From NCBI GenBank assembly GCA_001655205.1, contig LPNZ01007335.1, forward strand, positions 1 to 64,000: 64,000 nt of DNA, given 5' to 3'. The notes beneath the pieces were generated by a model that had not been told where the DNA came from, did not search any database, and worked only from the letters and a program-made list of their open reading frames with translations. This DNA comes from Lenisia limosa (taxonomy: Eukaryota > Breviatea). Each line of letters begins with the position of its first letter. The first letter of the stretch is position 1. Shown in pieces: positions 15,101 to 27,667 of the stretch. A program made the translations under genes and the position numbers.

Positions 15101-18100
15101 GGACATTGGGGAAACTTCCATTATAATAAGATGCCCAGCAACAGGTTCAACATCCACGTTGGAGCGAAGCGTTACAACCGCCTGTCCGTTTACAGCTGTG
15201 TACTCCGAAGCACTTGGGTTCAAGTGAGCCAGAGAAGACTGGACTGGGAACACTCCAACCACGGCTAAAAGTTGTGAGTGTCCGAAGCCTCTTACCTCGG
15301 CTCACTTCCTCCCAAGTCTTCAGAAGGGGGTACCTCCTGTTCATCAATGGACACGCCTCATGCAACCTGAAAATCAACATGATACCTTGCACTTAGATTC
15401 CTTTTAAATGGCATACATTCTATGTAGAAATGAGAAAATCAAAAAAGTATCATTACACAAATAAAGGATTTCACCCGAAAAATTGCTTTGCACCCCGCGT
15501 ATACCTCATGCTGATAGTGACCATATCCCCGTGTTGAACAGCGATGTTGAGTTTACTGCCTTCAGAAACCGTCACTACAATGTCAACGCGTTCACAAGAG
15601 CCAAACTCACATAAATCATCAGGCTCAACTTCAAACTTCATAGCGACCGAACTCTACAGAATAAAAGCTGACCCAGCCACATACTTTAACAAAACTGCCC
15701 CAGCCACATACTTTATTTGCTGTAGTGAGGCAGTCAATGGGAATGTACTCGTCACTGTACTCAATTACATGGTCGTTTTGCTAAATAGGGTCAAAGGGAC
15801 ATGTAAAGAACGTTCAACAGTGTACCCAGAACTAACCACAAAAGAAGAAAAGGAGATTTCAGCACAGAGACACACTGACAATTCTGGTGCATATGATGCG
15901 TTACCACGCTGAAGCTAAAGGATTCAATTACCTTCCGTTCAGCGCCCCACCTCAATTTCCATGTCAAACACAGCCCCTGTATGGATAGTGTCGGGGACTG
16001 TCGAGTTGGCAGCTAAGTGAAGTTCCGCTTCAAACCTATCATGTCATAACTGGCGTTTGCAAAAAAGGTATCATGTGGATAAAACCTATCATGTATAACC
16101 GGCCTGCAAAAAAGCTATCTCTCGGGTGCCTCACGGTTTTTCATAGCGCTCAAGGTACGTAAACGTATTACTGAAGAAGTTTGATCGAATTCCATCAGAT
16201 CTGAAAGTTAACAGGATAACACTTAGCCAACCTTGCATAGATTTGGTATTGCCTCCCTGAATAGTTAATGAAAGGGTTACTTCGTTCCACCTACCATGTA
16301 CACCCGCAGAGAAGAAAGGGTAAATAAGCAGCTGCCCATCAGGATACGCGACCATCATCTACAAGTCAATGTTAAGCTAATTGCCACATACAGATTTGGC
16401 ATGCTTGACCTGGACAAACCCGTCATCAGGTTCAGCATGGAGGGTTACGTGGTGTTTCTCGCCAAAGCCTATTCGATAAAATCAGATAAGAGATCAGGAA
16501 ACTCACAGAAACCGTCAAAATCAGCAAATTGTATCATCAAAGGCGATTCCACTACTTCGTTTGTCTGAATGGTCACAAAGGATGCGATTAGAGTTAGGAG
16601 CAGAATAACCCTTTACATACCCGGCAAATGTCATTTGTGCATTTTGGCTCAGCCTGAATCAAAAGCAAAGCAATTCGTGTCGACACCTAAACTTGTTACC
16701 CATCTCCCAGATCCTCTACTCACCGTTATCAGAGGACCCTTAAAGAGAGCGTCACCGCTTGAGACTTCCAGTCCAAATGAACCCACTCGACTATAGCGTC
16801 AAATGGAAAAACAGAAAATTAAAACCCCTCTCCCACGCTTGCTGCGAAAAGGCCAGAACTAAAGTGGTCACTCCCTGACTGTTCGTCAGTTGCACCTCTT
16901 CAGCGTAGTGGACCTAAAGCCCAGTAAGTCTCATGTCAATCATAAAATGTACTTCCAACTATTCATACCTTTTTAGAGTATCTGAAGAAGGTAATGTCAT
17001 TGGTTGCCTGGGAAGTGGGGTAGGTCACACCATCTGAATATTAGTTCTTTCTGTACAAATTGAAGCATAAAACTACAGGCTTACTAATGGAGTAGATATT
17101 CGCTTGTACGAGTGCTCCATCCACAGGGTGACCATTTTTGTTTTTCTGCTGAATGAGTAGCTTAAGATCCTTACCACAACGACAGGAACTTGGAAGAACT
17201 CCTTTTCCATCACTTCACTTGGGAATTCTGCAGAGATGGTTCGACCCTATTTCGATCAATAGGGAAACCTATGAACAACAAAAAGAATACGAATTACCAT
17301 ATCATCGTCATTTTGAGCAATACTAAGGTATCTTGACTCTGTTGTACCCGGCAAGAAGGCTGAGATGTTGTCGATCATAAAACGAACACGCTGCAAAAGT
17401 CACAACTCAGCAAAATTATGTATGGGATCATCAAATATTATTACCACTAACTGCGGAACCCCTTGTTGAAGATTCAATTGTGAAAGACTTGAAAATGGCA
17501 ACTCCAAACTCGTCCACTTCGGCAGTCATTGGCGAAAACGTTGCTACAATTGTGATGAGAACTACTTGATAGTACCAAAACGCTCAATTCCTTTCAAAAT
17601 ATTTAAATAAATTTATTCACCTCGTTTTCGAACCAGCAATCAGCCTGATTCAATGAAATAGTATACTTACCGTTTACGTTACCACTGTGGTACGAGGCAA
17701 TTGTTGAAGATAAATCTGAAAGGTTGGAACAACAACAAGGGATACTCACCTCCTCCATCCACCACAGCATGTACAACACGCCCCTTCAAATTGTCGGCTC
17801 CGATCCGCAAGGACCCGACATTGAGCCGATAGCTTCCGATTGGTGTTCCCACCACTGCACGAACTGGCGGCGGGGCTGCCCCCATATACTCCACTGTCAT
17901 TTGGTTGACATGCTCAGCTGGGAATTAAGCAATGTAGGTTTCACATTGTAAATGGTTCATGCAAATCTGGATGCTCAACATACTGATGGTGATATGCATG
18001 GAGGTTCCAACGTTAACGCCACCGGAATTCGTGGTGTTAAACATCAAAATATAGGCTCCAGGCAAAACAGTTGATGTAATCAAATTCGAAAATTCAACTG

Positions 18101-19190
18101 TCTGAAAGCAGTAAAAAAACAAGGCAATGAGTCTGAGTCCTTATCCCTGTATGTCAAATGACAGTAAACGGCCGTGAAAATGACAAGGTTGAAAGTGAAC
18201 CCACGCCGTCCTCCAAAGTGGTGTTCATAGTGCAGCCGGATAATGTCGGACCACATGACCGCGCGTTTTGTGTTGCATATTGCGAAGGAGGGTCGTAAGC
18301 TATAAGGTAAGTAAGCGCAGAAATGTTTCATTGATCATCATGTCGCAATACAAACCATAGTGGTTGGTTCCTTGAGGCAGGATATGACTGCACCTGGCTG
18401 ATGCTTCAGATGAAGTGAATGACAGGGCTTCCAAACGACCTGATATGAAAACTCCCGACTGTGGCGTACCAGCAGCATTACGAGCAATAAGCTGGACCAT
18501 GAAATGAGGTTAAGGTCACAATTCATTTTGGGGATTGGATATGAGGGAATCCAAATATCTAATAATATTCTTGTATGAAAAGAATAAGATACCCAACATG
18601 ACCCACAATGCCACATAAACCAACCAAAATAGGCAATCCATTGAGACCATGGATGGTGGACCCTGCCTCCACGCTCAGAGGTGGTGGATGCATGAGTAAG
18701 ATCTAAACAATAAAACGGTCACATTTCCAACAACCACATTACCTCTGAAACCAATGTTGACCCTGATGTTCTGTTGGGATCAACTATTGCCAATGGAAGA
18801 AGAACTAAAGTGTCAGATTAGCGAGACTCTCACTTCCAATCGCTATTGCAAACGGCAGGATAAAGAGAAGAACGGCCAGAGACCTTGAGATAAATTGGTC
18901 GCTCACAAGGTCAAAAAAAGGCTGGATATATGTCAGAGAAAGCAGAAAAGCTGTCAAAACTGAACGGAATGGTTGCATACCTGTTGTCTATGATCAACTG
19001 GTAGGTTCAAAAGAGAGGCTTCCACTGACTCTCTCGAGTCCTGTGGACGCGGCTTTTTGTCCAAAAGATGCTCAACTTCACTAAACTGTACATATGCTTC
19101 CTGGCTTTCTTCTGGGGTGAAAGATGAGACAGGTGCCGAGTCGTCTAAAAGACAATCCCCAATGGCTGAAGAATCAATTGTATGGCTCAT
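9164..19190 (-). CDS. Large surface protein: beta-module repeats plus multi-pass C-terminus
   Basis: The N-terminal exon (MSHTIDSSAIGDCLLDD) is cytosolic in character and is followed by a signal anchor, SLAVLLFILPFAIAIG. A long series of short exons then encodes Ig/E-set-like modules. Each has an NxxGxxxFxxF strand and a GxYxLxF strand: TVEFSNLITSTVLPGAYILMF near 18050, EVDEFGVAIFKSF near 17500, TNANGSFQFDNF then GLSGTYRLIFY near 12000-11600. The C-terminal ~2.3 kb is hydrophobic (SFDMLLYIVILPIIPLVL; LRLWLALSLWVLVMVMVAACM; VIKACLFAFVLATLYLLWLW; HFMITFFFLFLMLALFGML) and ends RYILTDNRQSII at 9164-9166. I know no named family with this layout. A receptor, adhesin or mechanosensor is possible. 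The single-gene model is inferred. Gaps at 11805-11954 and 14958-15028 fall inside. Confidence 0.65.
11675..11980 (-). repeat. 21-bp minisatellite on a 5' splice site
   Basis: Tandem copies of GCAGCATAGCCCCTTACGAGA (plus strand) run from 11675 into a 150-bp gap and end after it at about 11980. The first and last visible copies both carry a longer variant with TAGTGAGCCCC. On the minus strand, which is the coding strand here, each unit reads TTCTC followed by GTAAGGGGCTATGCTG. It therefore repeats the exon end and the splice donor of the beta-module exon that finishes at FDNFS. Confidence 0.85.
16032..16118. repeat. Imperfect ~45-bp tandem duplication
   Basis: Two copies of AAACCTATCATGT.ATAAC.GGC, each followed by GCAAAAAA and GTATC or GCTATC, lie side by side. 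They fall in an intron or non-coding stretch of the beta-module gene. I see no open frame through them in the coding strand. Confidence 0.7.
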
Positions 19191-19515
19191 TGTCTCATTA
19201 CACTATTATTATTGCTGTCATATCAAATTCTTTCTGCTCTCACTAGTGTCTCACTACCAGTTCAAGTTGCAAGTTCATGAATCGTGTGAGGGAGGGCAAA
19301 GATGTATTATGGATATGATATATTTTCAAGTTAGGATTGAAGGGCTAGCGTGGGGCCTGCGTGGGGTTTGGCGTGGGGGCCTAGCAGGCTTTGTGGGCGT
19401 AATGTGGGCTTTTTTTGGGCTTTTTAGTTTGGGCCTTGCTTGAACTTGATCCCCGCCGCCGGAGGTAAAAAAAACAATTTTTTTTTAAAAAAAATCCTCT
19501 TGTCAGATTCTCAAA
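19191..19515. promoter_or_regulatory. Divergent promoter region with G-rich repeats
   Basis: The 325 bp between two diverging starts (the beta-module protein to the left, the FET-type protein to the right). About 19345-19440 is G-rich on the plus strand, with repeated GCGTGGGG and TGGGCTTT words (GCGTGGGGCCT, GCGTGGGGTTT, GCGTGGGGGCCT), unlike the A/T-rich surroundings. It may hold promoter elements or form G-rich secondary structure. There is no direct evidence of either. Confidence 0.4.
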
Positions 19516-20961
19516 ATGAGTTCTGAGTACGCAGAGTATGATTCCTGGGCCTTTTATGATTTCTTATTTTTAGGATTGATCAAGTCTTTATCTCCGGAAT
19601 CCCTGATGATTGTAATGAGCAAGATGTTGCTGACCTCTTTGGACAAATTGGACTTGTGAAGGTAGTATTAACGAAATGAAATCAGGATTGACTTTTTATT
19701 AGGAAAATAGGAAAACACGTGGTCCCGAAGTGTATTTCTACAAGGATAAAGAAACTGGACGAAGAAAGGGAGAGGCAACTCTCACATACGTTGATCCTGA
19801 AACTTCATCTACTGCTGTTGAGTTCTTTAATGGTAAATATTAAGCCTTATTTTCCATTTTGCTTATTTGAAATAGGTGCTGAGTTAAAAGGAAAGAAGAT
19901 CACTGTTGTTCTTGCTGAGCCTCGCAAAATCCCTCCCCGTATGACAAGTGGAAATTATTTCAATAAACAACTCTATCTACATACTGTAAGGGGGTATTTG
20001 GACTTTCCCCTTGTCCTTTGTGTTTCTCAAGATCAAGTGTTTGCCGTGGGGCTAGGGCCATTAATACCCTTTCTATCGATATGTTCTGAAGTTTTACTGT
20101 TTCAGAAAGCCAATGGAAGGGCCGCGGTGGTGGAGGAGGAGGAGGATTTGCCCCCGCTCCCGCTGGAGGCAAACCTGGTGACTGGTCTTGCCCGAACTGT
20201 AACAATCTCAACTTCAAGTGGGGTAACTTTCCTTGACCCTTTGTTGAGAAAATCATTTTGTGGCTTATGTTTTGATCCTGGGTTCACAAAGTAGATTTCG
20301 TGTGAAGTGCCAGAAATGTGACACCCCGAAGCCCGGAGCAGGCATGAACGCTGGTGGAGCAGCCTCGCAAGCCGCTGCTGCTGCCGGCATGGGCTTCGGC
20401 CATGACAAGGACCAGGGTGGTGCTGACTGGACTTGCCCTAATGCTACGTGAGGGGAGGGGGGGTGCAGATTCTTGTTCAAGATCAGTGCTGACCATATAG
20501 TTGCATGAATACCAACTGGGCCAGACGCAGCAAATGCAACATGTGTGGAGAGGCCAAGCCCCAGACCTATGGTGGTGACGCAGGTGCCAGTGATGGTGGG
20601 TGGCAGTCAGGCCTTCGCAGACGATATTGCTTCATTGACCCTTTAGGTCGTGGACCCCCCCGAGCCCCCCAGGGTGACGACAGACGCGGCGGCTACGGCG
20701 GAAGNNNNNNNNNNNNNNNNNNNNNNNNNNNNNNNNNNNNNNNNNNNNNNNNNNNNNNNNNNNNNNNNNNNNNNNNNNNNNCGTGGAGGCGGTGGCAGTT
20801 ATGGCGGCGGAAGAGATCAGGGAGGTTACGGAGGCGGAAGAGATGGAGGTCAAGGAGGCTATGGGGGTGGAAGAAGGGACCAGGGAAGAGACCAAGGCTA
20901 TGGTGGCGGAAGGGACTATAACCGTGGCGGTGGACGTGATGGTTATGACCGCCGACGCTAG
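19516..20961 (+). CDS. FET/TAF15-like RNA-binding protein (RRM, two RanBP2 zinc fingers, RGG)
   Basis: A nuclear RNA/DNA-binding protein of the FUS-EWS-TAF15 type. A very short first exon (MSSEYAE) leads directly into an RRM: QVFISGIPDDCNEQDV, then KTRGPEVYFYKDKETG with the long FET-type loop, and RRKGEATLTYVDPE. Two RanBP2-type C4 zinc fingers follow: DWSCPNCNNLNFKWR...CQKCDTPKP, and DWTCPNATCMNTNWARR...CNMCGEAKP. Between them is a Gly/Ala-rich linker. The C-terminus is RGG/GYGG repeats (GGRDQGGYGGGRDGGQGGYG) ending DGYDRRR at TAG 20959-20961. The prion-like SYGQ N-terminus of animal FET proteins is absent. The gap at 20705-20781 lies in the RGG repeats, so their number is unknown. Confidence 0.88.
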
Positions 20962-21237
20962 AGAGTTGGTTTCTTGTTTCTTTTTTTGTTCTTGTGTACG
21001 GTGTGCCTGTATCTGATGTATTTGTCTTCTATTAAGCTTGTCTTTCAAATATGTGCAATCAATGCTAGGTGATAGGTGTATTTTTTTACGAATATAATAT
21101 AGCTCTACTATATATACACCTCCATGTGTGACCCTCAAATACATATCATATATACTATACATCGTAAAATTATTACACCATATCATAAACAAATACAAGC
21201 AGATCAGAATAAAAACAAAAAAGACAGAGATAGGTAC

Positions 21238-24200
21238 CTAGATTTCATTATAGAACCAGTTGTCGTCGAAGGGGATGATGGGGACACGGCTTGTGTTCAT
21301 GCCTCTTGACGCTTGGCTTCGGAAGTCGGCGGCAGAGGTCAGTCGCGACTTCCGCATTTGCATGGCAGTTCCGGGCTGTGACGTCATCAAGGGCCAACAA
21401 AAAAAAAAAAAAAAAAAANNNNNNNNNNNNNNNNNNNNNNNNNNNNNNNNNNNNNNNNNNNNNNNNNNNNNNNNNNNNNNNNNNNNNNNNNNNNATAGGC
21501 CCTCTTGTCCAAAAGCTCACTATTGGGCAAAGTGAGGAAAAGATTTTGGCCAGTATATCAATTCGACTAAATGGAAGTGGGGATGCCAGGCTAAAAAAAT
21601 AAATCAAATTCCTCACATAATCAAGCAAATCGTCCCCTCCAACCATCCTCTCATCATATTTTGCAAATAGATCTCGTTCAGATGGGAATTCATCACTATT
21701 GGGGTGAGGAGACTGAGATATGGCAGATTGTAAGACCCCCTCTCACAAGACTTCGGAAGGGTTATCTTGAAAATGTCAAAGGGGATGACCATGTCATTGT
21801 GGCCCTCTTTTTGCTCTATTCCCTAGACAGGTAATGGGGAGGGGGAGGGGGTCTCACCTTGAGATGGAGCTGGAGGGGCACTTCAGGAGGCAAGGCTTCG
21901 GATATGGTTGAGTCCACAAGAATGCCACTTTGGAGCCCTTGAGATTTTTGCATGACTGATACTGTGGAGGGTGACAAATAAACGAAAGAAGAAAGGCCTT
22001 ACATGTCGAGAAAACTCCTGTTTTATGAAGAGAATTGGCCAAGATGAAAGTGGGGATATGGCGTCCAAATACAGCAGCAACACAGGAACCTGGGTATAAT
22101 ACAACTTACACTATCAAATCAAAAGAGAATAATAAATTAATCATTGCATTTATTGCTGGAGCATCATACAATGTTCAAGACACATTCTGACATTTTGGAG
22201 TCAAATATTACTGACAATTATCAATACAAGTAATGCACATAATAACCATTTGATGAAAGCTCACCCGAAGCAATTGAAATACTACACGTGATGGACCGGT
22301 GGGTTGCCTTCCAGAAGTAGAACTGAAACTGGCCTATTGCGTGGAACAAATGGATACAAGCATCTGAATGATGAGATTCAATCTTCTGACATAGCCTCAC
22401 CAAATCTACCCATCATACCAACAACAGAGAGAGAATCACTATTGGTTTCTGGGAGTCCTCCAACGATTTCGTAGCCTACATGCAATGAAACACATGCTTG
22501 AGTATGAATTGATGTTTGCACTGAATAATACTAGAAAGTAGAAAAGATTGATGTCATTCTGCCTTTCATTTTGAATCAGGGACGACGATTCCCTCCGAAC
22601 CATTGGTGATCGGAGACGGATGAAGGTACAGAAAACTGGTGACGTATTGAACAGAATCGACAATGCACGAAAGAAACGCAAATACCTGAGAATAAAAGTA
22701 AGAACAATTTTGTACAAGACGTTGCTCACCAAGACAGGGGAAAGGAATTCAATGTTTTCGAGAGCATTGTATTCAAGCTAAAAAAGCAATAACCAGAGAG
22801 TGACTGCCATTTCAAAAGTCCGAAGTAGCCCCCCCCCCCTACTCTCGCCACAGTGATATTTCGGAAGTAGTTGATTTGGTTGTACCCGTTCTGGGGCTTC
22901 TTGACACAGCGTTTGATGAGGTACAGAGGATAGAAGTGAATAAACTGATCGGTTAGTTGGTGGTGATAGGGGTGTGGAAATACCATATCAACGGATTCGT
23001 TGTAGAGAATAGACATTGGAACTGTTACGACGTAAGCAAGTCGCCACGCAGCATCGATTGTATACGCCGCAGTCATGCAGAGAATCGTCAAGAGGACAGA
23101 GAAAGTGACTATAATATTTAGTAAGAATTGTCAATAAGAGCCTAGCCAGATAGAGTAGGACCAACTGAGGGAGACCAGATGTGCAGTCGAGCATGAGAGG
23201 AAGTAGTACATCAGTACAGATATCACGAAACATAGTGTCGGTAGAATGATGTACACCATCCACCTAAAAAAAAAACGTGAAACCAAGGAGTAAAGTAAAT
23301 GCAATAACATAACCAATACACTCACCAGAGTTGAAAATAGACAACAAAAGCGACAGATGCAACAGTAATGAAACTAAAAGGATCTGTGCAATACATCTGA
23401 AGCAATTAGTGACCAAAGCATGTGGTCATCGGGTTTGAAAAACAAAGCAGAATCCTACTTCATCAGTCGTGTCTGTGTTGATGCTATACATGTACAAAAT
23501 TGTGTTTAGAATCATCAAAAGCGGCGGCAACGTTGGTTCAATAAAACTGACAATTGCACGAGGCGGAAATTCACTCAACACAATGAAGATGGTCAATGCA
23601 ACCGACACAAAGAGTGAGAGCAAAAGTGCTAAATAGTAACACCATGGTATTTGGTCCTTACAGTAGAGTAAGAATGAAGAAAAGCCGTAACGGATAACCA
23701 TAAGCGTGAAGAGGCAGTAGCAAGCAATCTAAATATGATTTTTGCGATTGCGACGGGAAAAAAAATACACCGTACTCGGAAAATAAAAGATATCATGTGT
23801 TGCTGAATCAAGGATCAAAAACCATACCTTCCACCATTTGATATATCGAATTCGAGCGGCCTGATAATTATACTCAATAAAGGGGTCGGAGAATGGCCAA
23901 AACGCGGGAGGAGTGATCTTAGGGGATAAGATTAGACAACAACTGGCCTACCAGGACCATTGATGATAGATCTTTCAGCTCTGACGGAGGGGAAAAGCCT
24001 ATTGTCAGTCAATAGCTGACAAGTACTAACCGTCAGGGTTTTCCTTTGTTTCACCTTTGGATTCTTGATCTACATCATCCATGGATCCAGTTACTTCAGA
24101 GTGACAAGACGGAAGTGTGCCAGCCACCATCGCTCGGAAAACCTGTCAACATAATATCTCTATTGAAATGTACAATGTGTCTTAATGATGATATGAATAT

Positions 24201-27200
24201 GTATGTTGCTCCACATTCACTCACTTGGTCTGTAATAAAGGAGTCACAGGCAGAAATGATGGATTCCGTCTCTAAACAGTTATGAAGTTGTAAAAAATAA
24301 TAACAGATCCACGAGTATTTTACTTGTCTTCTTGGGTGTAATGAGCCCATTTAATAAACGCCACTCCCTCGAACCAGTTGACAGACCAAGCTACACGGTC
24401 AGATAAGACAAAGAAAGCAGAAAGATATCTTTGTGTGGATTCCAAACCTTCTTAGCGGTCAAGTGAAACGAATCTCGGCTTTGCAAAAGTGAGAACAGTA
24501 CCCATATTATAGTAAAAGAAAATAGAAATGCTCAAAAAAGGTCAAAAGTCCAGACACATACCCTTGGCTTTGTGAAGGTGAAGTTGGCGGTACCTGAGTG
24601 TAAGAAATAGAGTGAGAATTGAACAAAAAAAAAAAAAGAAGTCAAGAACCTACTTCGATAGGTGCAGAATCGGGAAGCTTTACATCCAAAAAGTGCCTGT
24701 AAAATTAGATTAATACCCAAACCAACATTAGATTCATGAAGTCAAAAGTAGAATGTTAAAAAATAATGAGAAAAAAATTTGGACTTTTAAACATAAAAGG
24801 TCTCAATGAGAAAGATCTGCCAACCCTTCGTGTCTGCCACTCGGTTCCTTGGACAACTCTGACTGATTTGGAGTACTTTTGGCTGGAACTTCTGACTGCT
24901 GTTTCTCAGAGGACAGTTCAGACTTGTTCCTTTGAAAGGATTCGTCGGATACCTTTCGACTGATCGACATATCAAGAACCGGTTCCTCCAGATATCGTGG
25001 GCCTTCCCTCTCAATAGCCTCAAGATACTCCATGTCAATACCCTCATCAACTATCACTTTTATGTTTTCTTCAGTAGTATCACTGGATTCGCTTTCACTT
25101 GATGCATCGATTTCGATGTACTTGAGGGGTACCATGAGCCCTGAAGAAGCAGAGCGGGAAATGGGAGAGGGTCTGGGTGTAGAATCATCGTCTTTGTTGG
25201 TCTCGTTAACAGAAAGTGGGCAAGGCCTGAGGGGGAGAGGGGGAGACACTCCAATCTGTTGATTCTCTTTACGAGGTTGAATGAGAAAGGCCCTTGCCTG
25301 ATTGTTGTTGATGACCATGTGCCCTAAACAGTCAAAGATGGCCGTTTCACAGATACCACACCAATCCGACCTACCAGCAACAAATATATTCACAGTGTGC
25401 ATTTTGAGGATGCCAGCACAGAATTGCTGATTGGCAATAATGTAACCTCTGGCTCCGTGATGCAAAAGTCTGCGTTTGGTAAGGGCAACGAGGGAACTGA
25501 AGCCAAAATAATTTGCCTTTCATAATTATTTCTTCATAAGTAGCGGACTCACGATATTGCCAAATAACCTCAGTTACAAATATTCTTCCTTACCTTGGTC
25601 CCAATGTGAAGATCTCGCCACCAAAGACCGGCCGAGCTGCAAGACTCCCTACTACTCCAACTGAAGGTGTCAACTCGATGAACATGCATTGGTAATTTGT
25701 GATAGAAAAAGACATCCCCACAAACTGACTGAACTTCCGGTAATACTGGATATGATCAAGTTTGGGAGAACATCCAAAAGGTCAAGAAGGAACTAAACTG
25801 TCATATCCATAAATGTGATTAGTGAGTAAAATAAGTGAATCTCACATTGAGCATTGGTGAGACAGTATCTTCAAGAGATTGGTCTAAACCGCAGCCAAAG
25901 CCAAAGCTGTATAATTACATGGGGAAGAGGTTCAAGAGAATCCTATGTAAACCATCATTAGCTTACACTTCATGGGATGACCCGCACGAAATTACTAAGG
26001 GGTGGTTGGACTTTACCTAGAGCATGATTGATTAGTATAGATATAATATAGAGATGAGAAATAAAACAAGGTTGAATCTTACTGAGTGCCTGTATCAAGT
26101 ACATTATACATATTGGTGTAAATATAATACTATGTACTTACATGTTTTTTTTGCAGTAAAAATCGTATCATATTAATAGTAATTGATAAAAGTAGAGAGT
26201 ATAATTTGTTGTTATTACATATATGACTGCCCACCTCTTCAACAGTTTCAAAGCAGTTCTTAAAGTAAGCAAGACGCCGATTGATCTGTAAAATCACATA
26301 TTTAAGAATGCTTCATCTTTGAAGAAGGAGTTTAGCCTACCGCATCTTTTGAGATAAGTTTGGAAGTTGTTGGAATAGATACAAACGCCGAAGTAGCCCT
26401 TGTGATTGGTGATGAGCCGGTTAAGTTTTTCTAGATTGAGATGAAACATCACTACTGTTAGTAATCACAAACCGTGAAGAGAAGCTTAGCTAAGGGTTTT
26501 GGAAAGATGTTATTGATCACATCAGGTACATGATTAATCTGATCATTCGCCTAGTGGATGAACACATTAAAATAAAGCGGAGAAAAAGGGACTACTACTC
26601 ACCATAAGCGCAAGAGAGACGGACGTTTTGATGCCTTCAACTCTTGACATTCGAGCAATTGTCGTAGTGATATAGATGTTGCTCATCTATGATCGTGAGT
26701 ATTTAGGATCAATAATTGCTATGACCCAAAAAAAACTTACTCTAATAAACATTGATAGTAGAGTTGCATAAAGAGAACCGCTGTAGTCCATCGTCACTAC
26801 AACAGAAACAGGCTAAGGGATGAGAACCAACAAGAGAAGGTTGCCTACATAAAGGGTGAACATGAAGTGGTGTGAGGCGTTGACACCAGGACTAAAAGCC
26901 ACGAAGATTATGAAGAGAAAATGGCACGAATTCCAAATGGTTGAATCAATAGTGGCTTCTTTCGCAGTGAAGCCAGTACAAATCAGGAGAAGTAACTACG
27001 TGGTCAAACAGGATTGTTGGACAGAACATGGAAGAAGTAGCCCACCAAAATAAACCAAAGGAAATGGATCACCCATTGTTTGACTGTCTTGGAGATGAAT
27101 ATTGTTATTAGCAAGCACAGGCAGATGGAGATCAGCGCAGGGAGAAGTGAAGATACCTGGTGGGTTAGAACAGAAACAAGGACAGAGTTGAATCTTTTGA

Positions 27201-27490
27201 GACTGAACTAATATCTACAGATAAATGAAAAATAAACGAAAGAGAAAGCGGAGGAAGGGGGGTTAAGGAGTAGATGGGACCATCCTCTTTACCTGAACGC
27301 CAGCAACGTAGTATTCAAAGAAGACTAGGAACGAAAATATGAAAACAAAGCGGTACGCAGTCTCGTGGACTTCTTTAATCCGCATTGACGGGAGCACATA
27401 CTTGTGGGCAGCAACTACGTTGGAAAAAGAGAACAAAACGGCCTCAATTGAAATATCATCACTAATAAACAGCTGTTTCAACGTCCTCAT
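21238..27490 (-). CDS. 12-TM class III adenylyl/guanylyl cyclase-like protein, probably catalytically degenerate
   Basis: The model is helices, cyclase-like domain, linker, helices, cyclase-like domain. The first helices begin after MRTLKQLFISDDISIE. The linker NNIFPKPLAKLLF resembles the segment before cyclase cores, and C1 ends with TPSVGVVGSLAARPVFGGE and LHHGARGYIIANQQF, parallel to the cyclase HSGPVVAGVVG... and ASRMESTG...I segments. An acidic/Ser-rich linker follows, then WPFSDPFIEYNYQAARIR, the second helix block (near 23900-22700), and C2 with GYEIVGGLPETNSDS, CSISIASGSCVAAVFGRH and GLQSGILVDSTISEAL. It ends FDDNWFYNEI at 21238-21240. Where the metal-binding aspartates should be I read other residues in both domains. 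Motif matches are by eye, and the one-gene model is inferred. The gap at 21419-21494 lies just before the last exon. Confidence 0.65.
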
Positions 27491-27667
27491 TGTGGCAAAA
27501 TGATGACAGGATGTGCTACATTGTTTGCTCAAGTGAGACAGCTGTTTCTTCTGACTCTCTCTAACCTGAGTTCTAACTCAACAACTCAACAAGCATGTGT
27601 TAACTTTTCGCAGTAAAAATAAAACAAGATCCTATTTCCGAATTCCGAGGTATCCGAGGGTCGAGAA

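Noticed and set aside
20632-21198. 188-codon minus-strand frame rich in Ser/Thr/Ile
   Set aside because: It is the antisense shadow of the RGG repeats of the FET-type gene and runs through a gap.
24803-25465. 220-codon minus-strand frame as a separate gene
   Set aside because: It is one long exon (end of the C1-like domain plus acidic linker) of the cyclase-like gene. Splice sites at both ends join it to neighbours in frame.
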